From NCBI GenBank assembly GCA_934271655.1, contig CAKQRW010000037.1, forward strand, positions 1-32,414: a DNA stretch of 32,414 bases. The letters run 5' to 3'. The position numbers and the translations under genes were made by a program. The stretch is from an uncultured Bacteroidaceae bacterium. Its GTDB lineage: Bacteria > Bacteroidota > Bacteroidia > Bacteroidales > Bacteroidaceae. Positions 8,571 through 16,330 of this stretch are shown one piece after another; positions within the stretch are counted from its first letter, which is position 1, and every line of letters begins with the position of its first letter. Under the pieces are notes generated by a model. It ran no database searches. It saw nothing but the letters and a program-made list of their open reading frames with translations, and had not been told where the DNA came from.

Positions 8571-10559
8571 ATGGATGTCTATAAACAAAAAGTTGAAATG
8601 ATGAAGGTTTTACACATTATAGTCCAAACGCTGATTTTCCTGACACTGGCCGCGCACGCAGCCAGCGCGGATGCCCAGGCTCAATCGGGCAGCGAGTTGC
8701 AAAGCAGACTTGCCAATTACTTTGAGACGCTGACACGCAACCGTGTCACATACAACCTTTACAACGACAGCATCTATACAATTAAAGGCCGCGACCCATG
8801 GACAGCCTTCTTCCTGCGCCGCGCCGCCAAGAATCATGAGATATACAACAGCAACAAGAGGATACTGAAGGAGATTGACAGCATCTTCCACGATGAGCGT
8901 GTGAAGAAGACCCCCGACGACTACAACAAGCTCTACCAGGAGTTGGAGGCATTCACGGACAATCTTGTCAACGACCCCTTCATGTCCATGCACCTCGGCA
9001 AGCTTCTGGAAGAATACTACGACAGCGGCAAATGCCCGACAGAGAAAAACAATATCATGTCTCTCTGCAACAACATGGCATACAACGCCTACCAGATAGC
9101 CATCATGGGCAACGACACATCATTTGCCAAGATTGGCTACGACTATGCCAAGAGAAACCTCGACGAGCGTAACAAGGACTTGCCGCTCTTCCAGCGATGC
9201 CGTCTGCTTGCCCTGAGTTTTGTGTCTACCACGACATACTATAAATGGGGAGCGCAGACATTCGACGAGATGCACAGCCAGGCGCAGCTCTTCTATCGGC
9301 TGATGCACTCCGACTCTCTCGACATGAGCGTGTTCCGCGACAAGGCTCAGTACAGGCAATTGCTTACCAACTCTAATATATATGAGTCTAACGTCATACG
9401 CAACGTGTATCTGCCAGATTCCACCGTCATGCCCAAACAGCATGCCGACTCGCTGATGCGCGACATGGTAGAACAGATACAGAAAGTAGCGCATACAGGC
9501 ACTAACAATTTTACGAAATACAGAATGTACGTCATGATGGCCAAACTCGGTGACATCACCTACGACGAGGCTCTTGCGAGAGCATTGTCAGATTATGAGG
9601 ATGAATGGCACAGCAAATACAAGAAGGGCCGCCTCACTCCCAGCGACCTTGGCTCATACGCTTTGCCGTTTTACACCTTGTTTTATTTCAACGACATGGC
9701 AAAGACGACTGAGGCGCAGAAGCGGAAGGTGGTAAAGAGAATGTGCCATGACATAGAGGACGCCTACTCGCGGCGCATAGACCAGCAGAACGACAACAGA
9801 TACATAAAGTATCTCGCCACGCTGACCACATACGAACGCATCACCAACCATCTGACACCTGCCGAGCGCATCCACTTCCTCAACTCGCTCAACGTGACAA
9901 CGCAGGTGACCACCTACGCCCACTCTGTGCATGTGGGCGTGCTTGCCGTCATCCTTATGAAGTCCATCATCGACCACCAGCCCCAGCTGCTCACAGGCAT
10001 GCTCGGATGCCAAAGCGCAAGCGATGTGAGGAAGAAGGCCAACGAGCTCATCTCTTATATATACGAGGCAGCCACATACCACGACCTGGGCAAGAACTCC
10101 ATCACAGCTGTGGTCAACAACGACTACCGCCCCATCTACGACGACGAGTACGCCATCATCAAGCGCCATCCTGCGCTGGGGCTGAAGTATCTTGAGCTGG
10201 CTCCAGAACTCGCCAAGTATCACGACACCACACTGGGTCACCACAAATGGTATAACGGCAAGGGTGGCTATCCTGACTCGTTCGACAACACCAAGTCGCC
10301 CTACCGCACACTTATAGACATTATCACGGTGGCCGACTGCATGCAGGCTGCAACAGAGCGCGTGGGACGCAACTACAAGGGCGACAAGACTTTCGACATG
10401 GTGATGGCCGAGTTTCGCCGCCAGGCTGGCACACGCTACAATCCCGACATAGTGCGATTCATCGACGAGCACCAGCAGGTGGGCAACACACTCAGGAAGA
10501 ATCTCGACACCGGATGGCTCGACATCTACTACGACATATACCAAAAATTCATGGAATAG
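8571..10559 (+). CDS. Exported HD-GYP-like phosphohydrolase, paralog 1
   Basis: 662 residues. Starts at codons 1, 10 and 11 are possible; the Met at 8601 gives the neatest signal peptide (MKVLHIIVQTLIFLTLAAHA, cleavage near ASADA). No other membrane segment is apparent, so the protein should be outside the cytoplasm. Residues about 50-430 are a helical region of no family I recognise, opening with RVTYNLYNDSIYTIKG. The C-terminal domain carries the HD-GYP ligand set: H451 (AHS), H504-D505 (HDLGK), H533 (RHP), H557-H558, GYP at 566-568 and D589 (VADC). The usual HHE glutamate is Lys (HHKWYNGKGGYP) and there is one extra Gly before GYP. HD-GYP enzymes hydrolyse cyclic dinucleotides; the substrate here is unknown. 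First of three tandem paralogs. Confidence 0.85.
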   Translation: MDVYKQKVEMMKVLHIIVQTLIFLTLAAHAASADAQAQSGSELQSRLANYFETLTRNRVTYNLYNDSIYTIKGRDPWTAFFLRRAAKNHEIYNSNKRILKEIDSIFHDERVKKTPDDYNKLYQELEAFTDNLVNDPFMSMHLGKLLEEYYDSGKCPTEKNNIMSLCNNMAYNAYQIAIMGNDTSFAKIGYDYAKRNLDERNKDLPLFQRCRLLALSFVSTTTYYKWGAQTFDEMHSQAQLFYRLMHSDSLDMSVFRDKAQYRQLLTNSNIYESNVIRNVYLPDSTVMPKQHADSLMRDMVEQIQKVAHTGTNNFTKYRMYVMMAKLGDITYDEALARALSDYEDEWHSKYKKGRLTPSDLGSYALPFYTLFYFNDMAKTTEAQKRKVVKRMCHDIEDAYSRRIDQQNDNRYIKYLATLTTYERITNHLTPAERIHFLNSLNVTTQVTTYAHSVHVGVLAVILMKSIIDHQPQLLTGMLGCQSASDVRKKANELISYIYEAATYHDLGKNSITAVVNNDYRPIYDDEYAIIKRHPALGLKYLELAPELAKYHDTTLGHHKWYNGKGGYPDSFDNTKSPYRTLIDIITVADCMQAATERVGRNYKGDKTFDMVMAEFRRQAGTRYNPDIVRFIDEHQQVGNTLRKNLDTGWLDIYYDIYQKFME

Positions 10560-10608
10560 TGGCATGAACTGGTCATGACCGAAAAAAGGAAACTGCTTAT
10601 ATGGCATA

Positions 10609-10682
10609 GGCCAAAAAGACTGTTTCTACACATAGGCCAAAAAGACTGTTTCTATGGCAAAGAACGAAAAGACTGCATCTAT
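10609..10682 (+). repeat. Tandem repeats spanning the start of paralog 2
   Basis: GGCCAAAAAGACTGTTTCTA occurs at 10609 and again at 10635. A diverged third unit, GGCAAAGAACGAAAAGACTG, begins at 10656. Two in-frame ATG codons (10654 and 10681) fall at the same place in successive units (TCTATGG, TCTATGA), so the repeat itself supplies alternative start codons. Confidence 0.7.
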
Positions 10683-12762
10683 GACAAAGACCCTGACACA
10701 TAAGAAGAGACATATCTGCAAGAGACTCATCGCCATCATGCTGATGAGTCTCGGCGTCTGCGCTGTGACATATCAGGCAGCTACAGCCCACACCAACCAT
10801 ACGGACAATGGCAGTTGCACAGGCAACAGCCAGCACAGCCTCAGCAACTCCATCCCAAACGGTTCACGAACGAATCCCGAACGCTCCAGCGACAGTCTGC
10901 AAAGCCTCATCAGCCAAAGCTTTGCCACGCTCAGCCGCAACAGGCAGACGTACAACCGCTATAACGACAGCATCTTCACCATCAGGGGACATGAGGCTTG
11001 GACACAGTTTTTCTTGCGCCGCGCCATCGCCAATCATGCCATCTACGAGGAGAACAAGCAGGCCATAGCCACGCTGGACGAGCTGCTGCGCCAGTATGCC
11101 GACGAGCCAAGCGGAAGCTTCCACCAGATGTTTTACGACGAGATAATGAAATATGCCTCGGCTTTCCAGAGCGACCCCTTCCTCACCATGCACTTCTGCA
11201 AGCCTCTGAGCGACTATTACAACAGCGACAAGCGGCATGGCTACTGGGACAACAACGTCATCCTCAACATGCACATGGCCTATTGCGCCAAGCAGATGTC
11301 GTATATAGGCAACGACACTTCCTACCTGCGCCAGAGCTACGAATACACCAAGCAGGCCATGAGGGAGGACGCCAAGACCAACCATGGCTACAACTGGGCC
11401 AGGACGCATGCCCTGCGCAACATAGTGAGACTGGCCTACTACAACAGGGGACAACTGCAGCCGCTGGACGAGATTATGGACTGCGCCAGACAGCTCAAGG
11501 ACCTGGTGGCGCATGCCGACAGCCTCGACAAGAGCTACTTCAACAACGAGAGGGACTTCCGCGATGCCTGGGCTGCAGCGAACAACTTTGAGGAGTCGCT
11601 GATAAGGAATGTCTACATGGTCGACTCCACCGCAATGGACAAGAGTGTGGCCGACTCGCTCATGCATGCCTTGGTGAGGCGCAATCTTGCCACACCAAGG
11701 CTTGGCGCCAACACCATGCTGCGCACCATGCTCATGCAGATCAAGCTTGGCGACATCAGCATAGAGGAGGCAAGGAAGAAAGCCTACAGCGTGTACCGCA
11801 AAGACTGGAAGGGAACTTACAGCAACCGAAAACTGAGCCCGACACAGCTGCGCGAGTTTGTCGAGCCTTTCTCCACATTCTTCTACCTCAACGACATGGC
11901 CGACATCCCCTACCGCAAGAAGCGCAGCACGGTGCGGCGCATATGCCGCAACATAGAGGCGGCCTACAAGAACCGCATAGACCAGCAGAGCGACGCGCAG
12001 TATGTGATGTATCTCAACCACCTGTCTACCTACAACCGCATCACACGCTATCTCACACCCGATGAGAGGGTGCTGTTTCTCAACTCGCTCAATGTGGCCA
12101 CGCAAGTGACCACCTACGCACACTCCGCCCATGTGGCCTATATAGCCAGCTTGCTGGCTGAGAGCATCGTGGAGCACGAGCCGCAGCTGCTCGTCGGCAC
12201 GCTCGGCTGCAAGAACGTGGCTGACGTGAGGAGGAAGAAGAAGATGCTGACACACTTCTGCCACGAGGCCGCCCTCTACCACGACCTCGGCAAGAACAGC
12301 ATCATACCCGTGGTGCACAATGACTACCGCCCCATCTTCGACGAGGAGTATGCCATCATCAAGCGCCATCCCGAACTGGGTCTGCGCTATCTCAACCTGT
12401 CTCCGAAGCTGGCAAGATACCACGACACCACACTGGGCCACCACAAGTGGTACAACGGCAAGGGTGGCTACCCCGACTCGTTTGACAACACGCGGTCGCC
12501 CTACCGCACGCTCATTGACCTCATCACACTGGCCGACTGCATGCAGGCAGCCACGGAGCGCGTGGGACGCAACTACAAGGGCAACAAGACTTTCGACTCT
12601 GTGATGGAGGAGTTCCAGCGCGATGCCGGCACACGCTACAACCCCGACCTGGTGCGCTTCATCAGCGGCCAGGACAAACTGTGCAGCCAGCTCAGAGACG
12701 ACCTCGACACAGGCTGGCTTGACATCTACTACGACATATACAGCCAGTTTATCAACAATTAA
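10654..12762 (+). CDS. Exported HD-GYP-like phosphohydrolase, paralog 2
   Basis: 702 residues from 10654, or 693 from the Met at 10681, which gives the more conventional signal peptide (MTKTLTHKKRHICKRLIAIM followed by a hydrophobic stretch, possible cleavage near QAATA). The mature N-terminus has a Ser/Asn/Gly-rich linker (about residues 48-80) absent from the other copies. The shared helical region begins with QTYNRYNDSIFTIRG. Catalytic motifs: H490 (AHS), H543-D544 (HDLGK), RHP, H596-H597 (HHKWYNGKGGYP), GYP at 605-607 and ADC. The gap after paralog 1 is 94 bases, so co-transcription is likely. The last 200 residues are nearly the same as in paralogs 1 and 3. A chance 826-codon antisense frame covers most of this gene. 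Substrate unknown. Confidence 0.85.
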   Translation: MAKNEKTASMTKTLTHKKRHICKRLIAIMLMSLGVCAVTYQAATAHTNHTDNGSCTGNSQHSLSNSIPNGSRTNPERSSDSLQSLISQSFATLSRNRQTYNRYNDSIFTIRGHEAWTQFFLRRAIANHAIYEENKQAIATLDELLRQYADEPSGSFHQMFYDEIMKYASAFQSDPFLTMHFCKPLSDYYNSDKRHGYWDNNVILNMHMAYCAKQMSYIGNDTSYLRQSYEYTKQAMREDAKTNHGYNWARTHALRNIVRLAYYNRGQLQPLDEIMDCARQLKDLVAHADSLDKSYFNNERDFRDAWAAANNFEESLIRNVYMVDSTAMDKSVADSLMHALVRRNLATPRLGANTMLRTMLMQIKLGDISIEEARKKAYSVYRKDWKGTYSNRKLSPTQLREFVEPFSTFFYLNDMADIPYRKKRSTVRRICRNIEAAYKNRIDQQSDAQYVMYLNHLSTYNRITRYLTPDERVLFLNSLNVATQVTTYAHSAHVAYIASLLAESIVEHEPQLLVGTLGCKNVADVRRKKKMLTHFCHEAALYHDLGKNSIIPVVHNDYRPIFDEEYAIIKRHPELGLRYLNLSPKLARYHDTTLGHHKWYNGKGGYPDSFDNTRSPYRTLIDLITLADCMQAATERVGRNYKGNKTFDSVMEEFQRDAGTRYNPDLVRFISGQDKLCSQLRDDLDTGWLDIYYDIYSQFINN

Positions 12763-12841
12763 CAGTCTTCGGGAGAGTACTCTCACTTGAAACCTGGGCC
12801 ACGTCTTTGGGAGTTTATCAACAAATGACCGTCTTCGGGAA
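12746..12841 (+). repeat. Direct repeat duplicating the end of paralog 2
   Basis: AGTTTATCAACAATTAACAG (from 12746, containing the gene's TAA stop) recurs at 12812 as AGTTTATCAACAAATGACCG, and both are followed by TCTTCGGGA. The spacing is 66 bases. A partial third copy (CGTCTTTGGGA) sits just before the second. The rest of the gap to paralog 3 contains an A/T-rich promoter-like stretch. Confidence 0.65.
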
Positions 12842-12959
12842 AGGGGAAAAAGCATCATAATAGCTGTCCTTTTGAAAAAAAACAGACTCGTAGCAGCAGA
12901 AATAAGCACTCGCATTACAATATTGTGACAGCAAACCGCATTCCTAAAAAAATAATTCG

Positions 12960-12967
12960 TATATTTG
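12960..12967 (+). promoter_or_regulatory. Candidate -7 box (TATATTTG) for paralog 3
   Basis: A TAnnTTTG match in an A/T-rich stretch 58 bases before the start of the third paralog. No clear upstream TTG at standard spacing. If real, paralog 3 can be expressed separately from the first two. Confidence 0.45.
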
Positions 12968-13024
12968 TAGCGGATTATGCTCTGACAAACAGAGCACAAC
13001 GCCGCACGAAACAACACACAAGGA

Positions 13025-14995
13025 ATGACTTCATTTAATTTACCCACATGGATAAGGTCATTGGCACTCATGGTGGCAATGGCAGTGTGCTCAGCACAGG
13101 CACAGGCACAGGACAAGGCCACAGAGACGACTGGCACAGGCGACTCAGACCTGCTGCAGCAATGCTTCAGCACGCTGAAAGAAAATCGCAAAACATACAA
13201 CATATACAACGACAGCATCTTCGCCATTAAAGACCACGACCTCTGGGTGGAGTTTTTCCAACACCGGGCCGAGGTGAACCACAGACTGTTTGACAGCAAC
13301 AAAGCCGCGATACAGGCCATAGACAGATATTTCGACCACACCAATGGCTACAGACCACAAGAAGACTACGACATGCTGAGCAACCTGATGGGGGAATATC
13401 TCGACGACAGCGACCCTTTCATCAGTCTGCACATACTTGAGATTCTTAACGACTATTACAAAAACGGTGACTGTCCCGACAGTCTCAACTGCCTGCTGCC
13501 CGTGACAAGAACAATAGCCTACTTCTGCAAGCAGATCTCCAACCTTGGCCATGAAAATGCATACTTGAAGCGTGCCTACGAACTGACCAAGTCAATAGTA
13601 TACGCCACTCCAGGCAAGTACAAGTATGAGACATACTGCAAGATACACGCCATGCGCGACATCATAACATTCGCCTTCATAGGAGAAGGAGCTTGCACCA
13701 TCGACGAAGCGAAGCATTTCAGCCAGTTGCTCAGGGATGCGCTGAACGACACAAATGTCATATATAATGATGCTTTCAGAGACGAGAAGGATGCCAACGA
13801 AGTGAAAACCATGTCGGACAGCTTTGAGGAAAAGCTTATCAGAAACTACTACCTGAAGGACACCACCATCATGGAAAAGTCTGTGGCAGACTCGCTCATG
13901 AGGGTGATTGTGAAAAAGAACCTTGACAGGCCAAGCATCAACTTCAGCACCAGTCTGCGCACCCTACTCTTTCAGGTACAACTGGGCGACATGTCTATGA
14001 ACGAGGCCAGGAAAGAGGCATTAAGACTGTACATACCCGTGAGGAACGAGATGAAGAGGTCGCAGCACCTGACTGAAGGGCAACTCAAGACATTTCTCAT
14101 ACCATTCAACTCACTGTTCTACATCAACGACCTGGCAGACCTGTCATATAGCGCCAAGCGGCACACGGTGAAGGCACTATACGACGACATCGTGACAGCC
14201 TACAAGAAGCGTCACGACCAGCAGAAAGCGACTGACTATGTCAAGTATCTGAACATAATAATAGGCTACGACAGGGTGAACAAGTACCTAAAGCCCGACG
14301 AGCGGATAGACTACCTCAACAAACTCATCGTGTCGACCCACGTGACGACATACGCACACTCCATGCACGTGTCTGCCATAGCAGCCATGCTCACAGAGCA
14401 CATTGTGCTATATGAGCCCAAACTGCTTGTGGGCATGCTCGGCTGCCGCAGCGTGCATGAGGTGAGAGCAAGAAGAAAGGAGTTTGTCACGTTCATCAAG
14501 GAGGCTGCCACATACCACGACCTGGGCAAGAACCAGATCATACCAATAGTGAACAATGACTACCGCCCCATGAGCGACAGCGAGTATGCCATCGTCAAGC
14601 AACATCCAGAGCTTGGACTCGACTATCTCAAGCTGTCTCCCGAACTTGCTAAATACCACGACACCACGCTGGGACACCACAAGTGGTATGACGGCAAGGG
14701 AGGCTACCCAGACTCGTTCGACAACACCAAGTCGCCCTACCGCACGCTCATAGACATCATCACGCTGGCCGACTGCATGCAGGCTGCAACCGAGCGCGTG
14801 GGACGCAACTACAAGGGCGAGAAGACTTTCGACACGGTGATGGGGGAGTTTCGCAGACAGGCTGGCACACGCTACAACCCCGACCTGGTGCGCTTCATCG
14901 ACGAGCATCCCAGACTGTGCGACGAACTAAGAAAGAACCTCAGCACAGGATGGCTTGACATCTACTACGACATATACAGCCAATTCATCGAATAA
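13025..14995 (+). CDS. Exported HD-GYP-like phosphohydrolase, paralog 3
   Basis: 656 residues. The signal peptide is clear (hydrophobic SLALMVAMAV, cleavage near CSAQA-QAQ). No later membrane segment is evident. The helical region begins with KTYNIYNDSIFAIKD and keeps the anchors shared with the other copies (LIRNYYLKDTTIMEKSVADS; LGDMSMNEARKEAL). Catalytic motifs: H445 (AHS), H498-D499 (HDLGK), a conserved His in KQHPELG, H551-H552 (HHKWYDGKGGYP), GYP at 560-562 and ADC. The Glu found four residues before the first His in some trinuclear HD-GYP enzymes is Thr in all three copies, which would fit a two-metal site; this is inference. Separated from paralog 2 by 262 bases with its own possible promoter. 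Confidence 0.85.
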   Translation: MTSFNLPTWIRSLALMVAMAVCSAQAQAQDKATETTGTGDSDLLQQCFSTLKENRKTYNIYNDSIFAIKDHDLWVEFFQHRAEVNHRLFDSNKAAIQAIDRYFDHTNGYRPQEDYDMLSNLMGEYLDDSDPFISLHILEILNDYYKNGDCPDSLNCLLPVTRTIAYFCKQISNLGHENAYLKRAYELTKSIVYATPGKYKYETYCKIHAMRDIITFAFIGEGACTIDEAKHFSQLLRDALNDTNVIYNDAFRDEKDANEVKTMSDSFEEKLIRNYYLKDTTIMEKSVADSLMRVIVKKNLDRPSINFSTSLRTLLFQVQLGDMSMNEARKEALRLYIPVRNEMKRSQHLTEGQLKTFLIPFNSLFYINDLADLSYSAKRHTVKALYDDIVTAYKKRHDQQKATDYVKYLNIIIGYDRVNKYLKPDERIDYLNKLIVSTHVTTYAHSMHVSAIAAMLTEHIVLYEPKLLVGMLGCRSVHEVRARRKEFVTFIKEAATYHDLGKNQIIPIVNNDYRPMSDSEYAIVKQHPELGLDYLKLSPELAKYHDTTLGHHKWYDGKGGYPDSFDNTKSPYRTLIDIITLADCMQAATERVGRNYKGEKTFDTVMGEFRRQAGTRYNPDLVRFIDEHPRLCDELRKNLSTGWLDIYYDIYSQFIE

Positions 14996-15009
14996 GAGAG
15001 AGATTGCCT

Positions 15010-15124
15010 CTATGGATTCTATAGTTTCTATAGCCCCTATGGCTACTATAGCCTCTATAGCCCAAGGATGAGCTGTTGGCGGCCTATCCGCTCTATAGTT
15101 TCTATAGCCCCTAAAACCTCTATA
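15010..15124. repeat. CTATAG-rich intergenic tract (copy 2)
   Basis: Six CTATAG palindromes occur in about 110 bases in phrases such as TTCTATAGCCCCTATGGC and CTCTATAGTTTCTATAGCCC. The same phrases occur near 310-340 and 18000-18070. The tract fills the gap between paralog 3 and the CDF gene. Confidence 0.7.
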
Positions 15125-15138
15125 ACACACACCTTCCA

Positions 15139-16023
15139 ATGACAAGAGACCAACGCATATACAGAGTCACACTCACAGGCAGCATCGTCAACATGACCCT
15201 GCTCATCGGCAAGTTTGCCGCAGGCATCCTTGGCAACTCCGCCGCCATGATAGCAGACGCCGTGCATTCGCTGAGCGACTTCCTCACAGACATCGTCGTG
15301 ATAGTGATGGTGCGCCTCAGCAGCAAGCCCGCCGACCGCGACCACGACTACGGCCACGGCAAATATGAGACCATAGCCACCTCCATCATCGGGGTGGCAC
15401 TCGTCATCGTGGGTGTCATGATAGGCTGGCACGGAATAGAGAAGATAGTGGCATTCTTCAATGACGAACCGCAGCAGTCACCAGAAATAATAGCTCTGGT
15501 AGCGGCACTGGCGAGTGTGGGACTGAAAGAGTGGCTCTTCCACATCACACGCAGGGTGGCACGGGATGTCAACTCGCCCGCACTTGAGGCAAACGCATGG
15601 CACCACCGCAGCGACGCCTTCTCGTCTATCGGCACAGCCATTGGCATAGGAGGAGCTGTCTTGCTTGGCAACAATTGGGCTGTGCTCGATGCCGTGGCTG
15701 CCGTGATAGTGGCCGTGATGATTGTCATCACAGCCATGCGCCTCATCCGCCAGGCATCGGGCGAACTGCTTGAGGAAAGCCTTCCCAAAGCCACAGAAGA
15801 TCGCATCACAGCCATCGTCTATGAGGACAAGATGGTGAGCGACGTTCACAACCTATACACGCGACGCATCGGCAACAACATTGCCATAGAGATGCACCTG
15901 CGTCTGCCTGGCAACATCACCCTCGCCGACGCACACCATCACACTTCCGTCATAGAGCGCAAACTGAGAAACGAGTTTGGCGCAGGCACACACATAATGA
16001 TGCACATGGAGCCGACTAAATGA
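15139..16023 (+). CDS. Cation diffusion facilitator (CDF) family metal exporter
   Basis: 294 residues, standard CDF length, with about six membrane segments followed by a cytoplasmic C-terminal domain (from about residue 210). The tetrahedral transport site is complete: D47 and D51 in ADAVHSLSDFLTD, and H155 and D159 in WHHRSD, with spacing like that of FieF. CDF proteins export Zn(II), Fe(II), Mn(II) or related ions in exchange for protons; the Asp-Asp/His-Asp set fits zinc or iron but does not settle the ion. The C-terminal domain contains MHLRLPGN and a His-rich ADAHHHTS segment, likely regulatory metal binding. It follows the HD-GYP array on the same strand after 143 bases, but the repeat-filled gap argues against a tight operon. 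Confidence 0.93.
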   Translation: MTRDQRIYRVTLTGSIVNMTLLIGKFAAGILGNSAAMIADAVHSLSDFLTDIVVIVMVRLSSKPADRDHDYGHGKYETIATSIIGVALVIVGVMIGWHGIEKIVAFFNDEPQQSPEIIALVAALASVGLKEWLFHITRRVARDVNSPALEANAWHHRSDAFSSIGTAIGIGGAVLLGNNWAVLDAVAAVIVAVMIVITAMRLIRQASGELLEESLPKATEDRITAIVYEDKMVSDVHNLYTRRIGNNIAIEMHLRLPGNITLADAHHHTSVIERKLRNEFGAGTHIMMHMEPTK

Positions 16024-16119
16024 ATGTATGCGACTGACTCATGCCAAAAGCGACTGACAGGAATAAGAAAAATAACAGAGAGGGAAGCTGTTGACAACAT
16101 GAGAGCCGACAAAGATGAT

Positions 16120-16274
16120 GTTACAAAAGCTTCTTGATAGCCACTTATCATTAAAGCTTCTTGATAGCCACTTATCATTAAAGCTTCTTGATAGCCACTT
16201 ATCATTAAAGCTTTTTGATAGCCACTTATCATTAAAGCTCTTGATAGCCACTTATCATTAAAGCTTCTTGACAG
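16120..16274. repeat. Tandem array of about five 27-bp units
   Basis: CCACTTATCATTAAAGCTTC-TTGATAG repeats from 16141, 16168, 16195, 16222 (26 bp) and 16248, with a partial unit before (16120-16140). Each junction has the dyad TGATAG-CCAC-TTATCA, and each unit contains AAGCTT or a variant. It lies between the CDF gene and the carbonic anhydrase gene. Confidence 0.9.
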
Positions 16275-16279
16275 CACAT

Positions 16280-16308
16280 TATAAAAGCATTTTGAAAACC
16301 TACTTAAC
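16280..16308. repeat. Dispersed motif copy upstream of carbonic anhydrase
   Basis: TATAAAAGCATTTTGAAAAC and CTACTTAAC match the right end of the 73-259 palindrome (TATAAAATAATTTTGAACAC, CTACTTAAC). In this copy the promoter-like TAATTTTG has become GCATTTTG. It ends 22 bases before the carbonic anhydrase start. Confidence 0.65.
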
Positions 16309-16330
16309 ACACAACTAAAACGTTCATACA

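Noticed and set aside
9654..10607. 317-codon minus-strand frame opposite paralog 1
   Set aside because: Same shadow effect; it falls opposite the highly conserved HD-GYP coding sequence.
10864..13344. 826-codon open frame on the minus strand opposite paralogs 2 and 3
   Set aside because: It is a shadow of biased codon use in the plus-strand genes; its sequence is Val/His/Ala-rich with no recognisable domain, and the plus-strand reading has clear motifs and signal peptides.
8571..14995. Cytoplasmic stringent-response (RelA/SpoT) or dGTPase-type HD proteins
   Set aside because: The GYP motif, the spacing of the ligands and the export signals fit HD-GYP-like domains rather than those HD families.
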